Shown piece after piece: positions 5,877-9,737 of a stretch of 9,737 nucleotides of DNA (within the stretch, counting starts at the first letter, position 1; every line of letters starts with the position of its first letter). A program made the translations under genes and the position numbers. This DNA comes from an uncultured Lachnospiraceae bacterium (GTDB lineage Bacteria > Bacillota > Clostridia > Lachnospirales > Lachnospiraceae), in contig CAMPAX010000076.1 of NCBI GenBank assembly GCA_946633495.1, positions 1 through 9,737 on the forward strand, written 5' to 3'. Under the pieces are notes generated by a model. The model made no database searches. It worked only from the letters and a program-made list of their open reading frames with translations, and was not told the DNA's origin.

Positions 5877-5930
5877 AAACGATCAGCTATGTCCCCGATT
5901 GGAGACATGGCTGATCGTTTGTCTTGTTAT
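5877..5930. terminator. Long bidirectional terminator between converging genes
   Basis: A 20-base arm starting AAACGATCAGCTATGTC (5877-5896) pairs with the arm ending GGCTGATCGTTT (5901-5920), with one G-T pair, one mismatch and a GATT loop. On the plus strand it is followed by the moderately T-rich GTCTTGTTAT. On the minus strand it is followed by CTTTTT, so it should also stop transcription of the converging LRR gene. Confidence 0.88.
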
Positions 5931-5934
5931 AGCA

Positions 5935-5963
5935 TTTTGAACGATTAAGGTAATCGTTCAAAA
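5935..5963. repeat. Perfect 13-bp inverted repeat next to the terminator
   Basis: TTTTGAACGATTA (5935-5947) and TAATCGTTCAAAA (5951-5963) are exact reverse complements around AGG. Neither strand has a T run just after the stem, so it is not a standard terminator; the flanking T and A runs belong to the stem itself. It lies 14 bases beyond the neighbouring terminator stem, between the converging genes. It could stabilise the 3' end of the LRR transcript or be a binding site. Confidence 0.65.
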
Positions 5964-6010
5964 AATCGAATTTTGCGTCAATAGCGCTTTTCTACGTGCG
6001 TTGTTTATAA

Positions 6011-7303
6011 TCACGGATTCAGGCACACGCCGTTCTTATCGAACTTGTAGGTCTTACCGCCAATCTTGCGGCTGGTGTTGCATACCATGGCACCGCTCGG
6101 AACGAAGAAGTACCATTTTCCGCTGATCTTCTTCCAGCCCGTGGTCATGGCACCGGTGGACGGATTCAGGAAATACCACTTTCCGCTGATCTGCTTCCAG
6201 CCGGTTACCATGTAGCCGCTGGCGTTGAAGTAGTACCACTTGCCGTCGATCTGCTCCCAGGTTTTTTTCGGATAGGTTTTGTCTGCACGTTGGTACCACC
6301 AGCCCTTGGAGTCCTTCATCCACTTGCCGCTAAGTGCGGACCACTTAATTTTATCGAATTTCTCCTTTATGGAGGTTAATCCGTTGCCGGCAGGATAGTA
6401 TCCTTTGGCAGATCCGATGCTTTCGAAAGCGAAAAAGTTTATGTTTGCAACAGGCGTTGCTCCATTGAATACAATCTTTGTAATACCGGTAGAGCCAAAA
6501 GCGTATTCTTCAATGGAATTCATTCCGACGGGGAATTCAACCGAAGTAAGACCGGAGTATCTAAATGCACGTCTCCTTATGGATGTCAGCCCGGAAGGGA
6601 AGGTAACCGTTCTGAGTGAGGAGCAACCGGTAAATGCATCTTCAGGAATTGCATTAACCTTTTTGGGGATTACTATACTTTCAAGACCGGATTGTTGGAA
6701 ACAGGAAGTACCCAATGTGGTTAATGTGTTCGGTAAAGTAATGGATGTAAGACTGGTAGTTTCTTTGAATGCGCTATCACCGATGGTGGTCACCTTTGTC
6801 TTGTCAAGATTGATGGTTGTAAGAGCTGAACATCCCCAAAAACATTCCTCGGGTATATCTTCCAGGTTTGATGGTAGCTGTACGGTTTTAAGTGCAGAAC
6901 AACCGCTGAAAGCGCGTACGCCGAGACTTTCAACGCTATCTGCGATGGTTATTTTTTTCAACTTGTTCATTGCATTAAAAGCAATGTCGGAAATCGCATG
7001 GACACCCTTCTGAACTTCTATTTCTGTTACATTTACAAATTTATTATCTGGGTGTGAAAAGGCAATCATTCCGTGAGTGATCACAGTAACCTTGCCCGTG
7101 AATACGATTTTTGTTACAAGCTGTTGATTACGGACATCGTCATATTCAAAGCTGGATTTTTTTACTGTCAGTACTCCATCGTCCGTAAGGGTATAGGTGT
7201 CGCCTGATTCGACCACGTCCGCCGCTTCTGCCGTATTCGTTGTAAATACCAACACGAACATCAGCATTAAAAACGGCAACAGTTTCATAAGCTTCTTCTT
7301 CAT
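6011..7303 (-). CDS. Secreted BspA-like leucine-rich-repeat protein with C-terminal cell-wall-binding repeats
   Basis: A 430-residue predicted surface protein. It opens with a signal peptide: MKKKLMK, a hydrophobic core (LLPFLMLMFVLVF) and a likely cleavage after AEA at about 27. Residues about 60-295 hold BspA/LRR_5-type leucine-rich repeats, with recurring patterns such as VESLGVRAFSGCSALKTVQLP, IPEECFWGCSALTTINL and IPEDAFTGCSSLRTVTFP. Residues about 328-430 hold four to five choline-binding/CW_binding_1-type repeats (for example IDGKWYYFNASGYMVTGWKQ, then ISGKWYFLNPSTGAMTTGWKK), which anchor proteins non-covalently to teichoic acids. Such proteins are used for adhesion; the ligand is unknown. 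The start at 7303 is chosen because GGAGGT (7315-7310) is 7 bases upstream; a longer frame to 7555 passes through a non-coding leader. The LRR part is visibly more AT-rich than the wall-binding part. The gene is monocistronic and converges on the 5877-5930 terminator. Confidence 0.93.
   Translation of the reverse strand: MKKKLMKLLPFLMLMFVLVFTTNTAEAADVVESGDTYTLTDDGVLTVKKSSFEYDDVRNQQLVTKIVFTGKVTVITHGMIAFSHPDNKFVNVTEIEVQKGVHAISDIAFNAMNKLKKITIADSVESLGVRAFSGCSALKTVQLPSNLEDIPEECFWGCSALTTINLDKTKVTTIGDSAFKETTSLTSITLPNTLTTLGTSCFQQSGLESIVIPKKVNAIPEDAFTGCSSLRTVTFPSGLTSIRRRAFRYSGLTSVEFPVGMNSIEEYAFGSTGITKIVFNGATPVANINFFAFESIGSAKGYYPAGNGLTSIKEKFDKIKWSALSGKWMKDSKGWWYQRADKTYPKKTWEQIDGKWYYFNASGYMVTGWKQISGKWYFLNPSTGAMTTGWKKISGKWYFFVPSGAMVCNTSRKIGGKTYKFDKNGVCLNP
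6108..6271 (-). repeat. DNA-level repeats encoding the cell-wall-binding modules
   Basis: Three related segments at about 6108-6156, 6171-6218 and 6231-6271 each contain a TACCA(C/T)TT..CCG..GATCT core (plus-strand reading) and code for the DGKWYYF / SGKWYFL / SGKWYFF units. Spacing is about 60-63 bases, one repeat module of 20-21 residues. Such repeats can gain or lose units by recombination. Confidence 0.7.
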
Positions 7304-7309
7304 TCTCAT

Positions 7310-7315
7310 ACCTCC
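7310..7315 (-). promoter_or_regulatory. Ribosome binding site of the LRR gene
   Basis: GGAGGT on the minus strand lies 7 bases from the ATG at 7303 and directly touches an earlier ATG at 7309. Spacing favours the start at 7303, giving MKKKLMK at the N-terminus. Confidence 0.8.
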
Positions 7316-7356
7316 AATTTTTATTTTTTTTATTCTATGCAGGAATTCGGATCTCC

Positions 7357-7390
7357 GCTCCGTGGTATTCCAATCGGTTGATCCACGAGC
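7357..7390 (-). other. Stem-loop in the LRR gene leader
   Basis: GCTCCGTGG (7357-7365) and CCACGAGC (7383-7390), read on the plus strand, are inverted repeats with a single bulged base. In the minus-strand transcript the structure ends 42 bases before the ribosome binding site. Confidence 0.4.
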
Positions 7391-7465
7391 GCAATTTATG
7401 AAGCCCCCCTCCTTTCCGTGGTCCGTGCTCCCTGCAAAAAAGGTTCGATATGATTGTGTGGGTAT

Positions 7466-7526
7466 ACAAAAGAGCGGCAGAACCGATACATTGTTGTTAC
7501 GCCCAATGCGTCGGCTTCGCCGCTCT
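7466..7526 (-). terminator. Intrinsic terminator or attenuator on the minus strand, upstream of the LRR gene
   Basis: Two 23-base arms (7526-7504 and 7493-7471 on the minus strand) pair at 21 positions, counting three G-U pairs. The basal AGAGCGGC/GCCGCTCT stem is perfect, and the loop is 10 bases. It is followed by TTT G TATA, so the transcript reads UUUUGUAUA. On the plus strand the G-U positions become A-C mismatches and no T run follows, so the structure is specific to the minus strand. It sits 168 bases before the LRR start codon. Confidence 0.6.
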
Positions 7527-7538
7527 GCTGTTTCATCG

Positions 7539-7565
7539 CGTAAGGACATATGCAAATGTCTTACG
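7539..7565 (-). other. Second stem-loop upstream of the minus-strand terminator
   Basis: CGTAAGGACAT (7539-7549) and ATGTCTTACG (7556-7565) pair with one bulged G around a 6-base loop. With the next hairpin it would form a two-hairpin RNA on the minus strand. GTTT/AAAC outside it could extend the stem past a 5-base bulge. Confidence 0.5.
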
Positions 7566-7571
7566 AAACAT

Positions 7572-7587
7572 TATATATATATATATA
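7572..7587. repeat. (TA)8 dinucleotide tract
   Basis: Eight TA units lie between the leader hairpins and the SGNH gene. On the minus strand a TTGACT (7592-7587) precedes it and a TATAAT (7575-7570) ends it, but they are only 11 bases apart. That is too close for a standard promoter at the present tract length. Confidence 0.7.
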
Positions 7588-7680
7588 GTCAAGAGGAAGG
7601 AGATGGTTTTTGAGGGTTTATGCGGTGTTTCGTTGGTGTTTCCGAAGTCTTTCTACACCCCCTGTTCAGGGGAAAAAGTA

Positions 7681-7691
7681 TGTGATAATAT
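7681..7691 (+). promoter_or_regulatory. Candidate extended -10 promoter for the SGNH gene
   Basis: TG-T-GATAAT (7681-7689) is an extended -10 pattern, overlapping TAATAT (7686-7691). The -35 match is poor (TGTTCA at 7663-7668). It lies about 40 bases before the start codon, just after a CCCCT/AGGGG hairpin. Confidence 0.4.
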
Positions 7692-7730
7692 AAAGATGAT
7701 TCGATTTCATTTTCAGGAGGACTTACGAAT

Positions 7731-8375
7731 ATGCAAAAAGCAGTTCTGTGTTACGGTGATTCAAATACATATGGTTATAACCCGTCAGACGGTCTCCGTT
7801 ATCCGCGGGACGTTCGTTGGACCGGGCGGCTCCAGATGCTTCTGGGTGATGATTACCGCGTGATCGAGGAGGGCTGCAACGGTCGGACTTCGGTTTTCGA
7901 GGATCCGATCGAGGGATGGAAATGCGGACTGGACTATTTAAAGCCGTGTCTCAATTCCCACAAACCGGTGGATCTGGTTATCCTGATGCTGGGAAGCAAT
8001 GACCTGAAGGATGTCTTCCATGCATCGGCGGAGGATATCGCAAACGGCGTTGCGCAGCTTGTGAAGACCATACAGGAATTTACAAAAGAAAAGCAGGAGA
8101 AGGCAGCGGAGATCCTGCTGGTTTCACCTGCGGAGGTTGCGGAGGGGATCACGGAATCCCCGTTCGCCATGAGCTTCCAATGGGATGCGGTAGAAAGGTC
8201 CAGGCAGTTTCCGGAGCTGTTCCAGAAGGTTGCGGAAACCTATGGCTGCAGGTTTTTAAATGCCGCGGAGTATGCAACCGCATCAAAGGAAGATTCCCTT
8301 CATTTTACGGCGGAAGCGCACATTGCACTGGCGGAGGCGCTGGCACGTGAGATCCGGAGCATGGAGCAGGAATAA
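7731..8375 (+). CDS. SGNH hydrolase / arylesterase-acyltransferase, MsAcT-like
   Basis: A 214-residue cytoplasmic SGNH (GDSL-like) hydrolase. Block I is CYGDSNTYGY with nucleophile Ser11, block III is MLGSND with Asn90, and block V is DSLH with Asp188 and His191 completing the triad. The pattern DVRWTG (27-32), VIEEG (44-48) and DLVILMLGSND (81-91) closely follows the Mycobacterium smegmatis arylesterase/acyltransferase MsAcT as I remember it, whose triad is at Ser11, Asp192 and His195. That group cleaves small esters such as acetates and can transfer acyl groups in water; related enzymes act as carbohydrate acetyl esterases. The natural substrate here is unknown. AGGAGGA at 7715-7721 is 9 bases from the ATG. 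There is no signal peptide, and the gene has its own terminator, so it is probably transcribed alone. Confidence 0.93.
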   Translation: MQKAVLCYGDSNTYGYNPSDGLRYPRDVRWTGRLQMLLGDDYRVIEEGCNGRTSVFEDPIEGWKCGLDYLKPCLNSHKPVDLVILMLGSNDLKDVFHASAEDIANGVAQLVKTIQEFTKEKQEKAAEILLVSPAEVAEGITESPFAMSFQWDAVERSRQFPELFQKVAETYGCRFLNAAEYATASKEDSLHFTAEAHIALAEALAREIRSMEQE

Positions 8376-8396
8376 GCATCCGGGAGTGAATCAGTG

Positions 8397-8440
8397 AAAA
8401 CTCCTTGTGGTATGTTAACACATATCATGAGGAGTTTTTT
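8397..8440 (+). terminator. Intrinsic terminator after the SGNH gene
   Basis: AAAACTCCT (8397-8405) pairs with AGGAGTTTT (8430-8438), with an inner GGTATGT/ACATATC stem (8409-8425, one G-T pair) around a TAAC loop. Six T residues end at 8440. It begins 21 bases after the stop codon. Confidence 0.92.
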
Positions 8441-8506
8441 GTGTGGAGTGGTTTATGGGGGCATTGGTGGACACATAGGTTTTCGTGGACAATACATAAA
8501 TATATG

Positions 8507-8587
8507 TATAATTGATATATAATTGATATTATGAAATATATTTGAAATATAATTGATATTTATTTGTGGATGTGATATATTGATATT
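8507..8587 (+). repeat. AT-rich direct repeats TATAATTGATAT upstream of the XRE-Uma2 gene
   Basis: TATAATTGATAT occurs exactly at 8507-8518, 8518-8529 and 8548-8559, and as TATATTGATATT (one A missing) at 8576-8587. The first two share one base (period 11), and the later spacings are 30 and 28. Each full unit contains a perfect -10 hexamer (TATAAT) and a five-of-six -35 hexamer (TTGATA). The surrounding 8490-8590 is strongly AT-rich compared with the rest of the window. Confidence 0.85.
8553..8581 (+). promoter_or_regulatory. Strong candidate promoter for the XRE-Uma2 gene, built from repeat units
   Basis: TTGATA (8553-8558, five of six) and TATATT (8576-8581, five of six) are exactly 17 bases apart. 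The -35 lies in repeat copy 3 and the -10 in copy 4. Transcription would begin near 8588, giving a leader of about 50 bases. Because the repeats overlap the promoter they are good candidates for operator sites. Confidence 0.6.
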
Positions 8588-8636
8588 AACCTTACACCAA
8601 CGCCGGAAGGCGCGAAGCAGGGAGAGAGGTGACCTC

Positions 8637-9599
8637 ATGTATAATCTGGATGAAATGAAATGTATGCGAACCGGATACGGTCTTTCTTACGAAGATATTC
8701 AGCGGCTCTCCGGAGTATCGATCAGTTCCGTGCAGAAGATCTTTGGAGGAATTGTGGTACATCCGCGTAGATCGACGCTGGAGGCTCTGTCGGCAGGATT
8801 CGAGAAATATATTCATGAAGAACGAGATCGAAGATTGCGGATAGAACCATGCGACACTATCGAGGCAGACGTTTCTGAAAAACATAAAAAGAGAAGAGAA
8901 ACTGCATATCATTTGCCATCTCCGTCGGATATACCCGTGGTTGCAGAGGATCCCTATCGCTATAACAGTCGTGGGAGCTCCGCATTTGATAAAACGTCGA
9001 ATTCGACCGGCATGATGTTCACCCAAAGTGGTTATACATATGACGAATATGCGAAACTTGAACTTCCGGAGGGCATGCGTGTGGAGGTGATCGACGGAAA
9101 GCTTTATGAGATGTCTGCTCCAAATGTATCGCATCAGGCTGTGGCAGGTGAGATATTTGTACTGATCTCAAATTATATCCGAAGGAACAAAGGGAAATGC
9201 ATAACACTCATGGCTCCTCTGGATGTGCGTCTGGAATATGACAAGGGCGATATGACCGTGGTTCAGCCGGATGTCGTTGTCATATGCGACAGAAAAAAAC
9301 TGGAGAATATGAAAAACGTGAAGGGAGCTCCGGATTTCGTGGTGGAGGTTCTGTCCCCGGCCTCCAAGAAAATGGATCTCTATATCAAAATGTCAAAGTA
9401 CCGTGAAAGCGGGGTACGGGAATATTGGGTAGTCGACTATGCCGGAAATAAAGTGATCACCTATGATTTTGAGGGTGAAGGCGATATCGAAATCCATACT
9501 ATGGATGATACGGTTCCGGTGAGAATCTATGGAGGGAAGTTGAAAATCGATTTTAAGGCGATCCGCGAATACCTCGAATCCTTTTCTGAGGAGACGTGA
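8637..9599 (+). CDS. XRE-type HTH and Uma2-family nuclease fusion protein
   Basis: A 320-residue two-domain protein. Residues 1-60 resemble an XRE/Cro-type helix-turn-helix: LSYEDIQRLSGVSISSVQKI (recognition helix near SISSVQKIF), then STLEALSAGFEKY. Residues about 61-125 form a charged linker. Residues 126-316 match the Uma2 (DUF820) PD-(D/E)XK nuclease-like family: EGMRVEVIDGKLYEM, VQPDVVVICD with Asp212, DFVVEVLSPASKKMD with Glu237, Lys251 in LYIKMSKY, and GVREYWVVD. The metal-binding acidic residues and lysine are present, so nuclease activity is possible but not demonstrated for most of the family. The start at 8637 follows GAGAGAGGTGA; a longer frame from 8553 would translate the promoter repeats. 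XRE-Uma2 fusions occur in Lachnospiraceae as I recall. It could bind the upstream repeats and repress itself. Confidence 0.88.
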   Translation: MYNLDEMKCMRTGYGLSYEDIQRLSGVSISSVQKIFGGIVVHPRRSTLEALSAGFEKYIHEERDRRLRIEPCDTIEADVSEKHKKRRETAYHLPSPSDIPVVAEDPYRYNSRGSSAFDKTSNSTGMMFTQSGYTYDEYAKLELPEGMRVEVIDGKLYEMSAPNVSHQAVAGEIFVLISNYIRRNKGKCITLMAPLDVRLEYDKGDMTVVQPDVVVICDRKKLENMKNVKGAPDFVVEVLSPASKKMDLYIKMSKYRESGVREYWVVDYAGNKVITYDFEGEGDIEIHTMDDTVPVRIYGGKLKIDFKAIREYLESFSEET

Positions 9600-9737
9600 T
9601 GTGGTATACTTTCACCGGATGCGCATGCATATGGGCATATATAGTGTGCGAACTGCATTCCATCCGTCGTGGGAAAAAATATCTGTTTTTCATGATTCAG
9701 GTGAATGATATGAATCCTAAGATATGAATTCTGAGAT
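9600..9737. other. Non-coding end of the window after the XRE-Uma2 gene
   Basis: No gene is recognisable. GAAAAA (9673-9678) and TTTTTC (9686-9691) can form a weak AT-only hairpin, which is not a convincing terminator. ATGCGCATGCATATGGGCATA at about 9619 is rich in short palindromes. The stretch ends in a tandem repeat described separately. Confidence 0.5.
9707..9737. repeat. 14-bp tandem repeat cut by the window end
   Basis: GATATGAATCCTAA (9707-9720) is followed directly by GATATGAATTCTGA (9721-9734), matching at 12 of 14 bases, and GAT at 9735-9737 starts a possible third unit. The array probably continues beyond the window. Confidence 0.65.

Larger units (their letters stand above)
7304..7730. 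other. 427-bp gene-free region between diverging genes
   Basis: This region holds no convincing gene. From left to right it contains the LRR ribosome binding site with an A/T-rich stretch, a possible minus-strand -10 box TAGAAT (7337-7332) without a good -35, three stem-loops that fold on the minus strand (7357-7390, 7471-7526, 7539-7565), a (TA)8 tract at 7572-7587, a CCCCT/AGGGG hairpin at 7659-7672, and an extended -10 plus ribosome binding site for the SGNH gene. It looks like a long structured leader for the LRR gene placed back to back with a short leader for the SGNH gene. Confidence 0.6.

Noticed and set aside
6405..7013. 202-codon plus-strand frame inside the LRR gene
   Set aside because: It mirrors the repeat periodicity of the minus-strand LRR gene, which has a signal peptide, ribosome binding site and known domains.
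7304..7555. N-terminal extension of the LRR protein by 84 residues
   Set aside because: The extension would place the signal peptide internally and translate the terminator-like hairpin; the ribosome binding site at 7310-7315 supports the start at 7303.
7450..7863. 137-codon plus-strand frame between the LRR and SGNH genes
   Set aside because: It overlaps the SGNH start in another frame and runs through the hairpins and the TA tract; the product has no recognisable features.
8507..8587. Plasmid-type iterons or a replication origin
   Set aside because: The repeats are AT-rich and spaced, but no replication initiator gene or DnaA-box cluster is present; overlap with a near-consensus promoter explains them better.
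8453..8638. 61-codon minus-strand frame in the AT-rich gap
   Set aside because: Its Asn/Ile-rich sequence is simply the translation of the AT-rich repeats that form the promoter of the XRE-Uma2 gene.

Overview
The window looks like a chromosomal segment from a Gram-positive anaerobe of the Clostridia, most likely a Lachnospiraceae-type gut bacterium. This rests on roughly even base composition, strong AGGAGG-type ribosome binding sites, and the gene families present: a YcxB-like membrane protein, an aldo/keto reductase with two iron-sulfur motifs, an LRR surface protein ending in choline-binding-type repeats, and an XRE-Uma2 fusion. The family-level guess is inference; no rRNA or tRNA is present to anchor it.

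Layout. 1-241 is a non-coding leader with a 19-bp tandem repeat, followed by lysC (242-1444), which carries a strong in-frame internal ribosome binding site that probably makes a separate beta subunit, and then a clear intrinsic terminator. A promoter starts the next plus-strand run: a dCMP deaminase (1598-2092), a YcxB-like membrane protein (2227-2772), tsaE (2928-3413), an iron-sulfur aldo/keto reductase (3437-4636), a VanX-family D-Ala-D-Ala dipeptidase (4696-5349) and a small flavin-binding PPOX-family protein (5412-5804). The gaps inside this run hold repeat debris: a 36-bp-period repeat at 2785-2877, a 12-bp palindrome before tsaE, and a palindromic dispersed repeat before the PPOX gene. 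The run ends at a long stem-loop (5877-5930) that works in both directions, because the next gene converges on it.

6011-7303 on the minus strand encodes a secreted BspA-like LRR protein with C-terminal cell-wall-binding repeats. Its upstream region (7304-7730) is 427 bp with no gene. It holds three stem-loops on the minus strand, one of which looks like an intrinsic terminator or attenuator inside the leader. Diverging from it is an SGNH esterase/acyltransferase of the MsAcT arylesterase type (7731-8375) with its own terminator. A 260-bp AT-rich gap with repeated TATAATTGATAT units and a near-consensus promoter leads into an XRE-Uma2 fusion (8637-9599). The last 138 bp are non-coding and end in a 14-bp tandem repeat running off the window.

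Functionally the genes are mostly independent housekeeping or accessory functions: aspartate-family amino acid synthesis, dTTP precursor supply, tRNA t6A modification, peptidoglycan dipeptide turnover and surface attachment. I see no complete defence system, CRISPR array or mobile element. The most unusual parts are the structured leader of the LRR gene, the XRE-Uma2 gene whose promoter is built from repeat units, and the internal lysC start.
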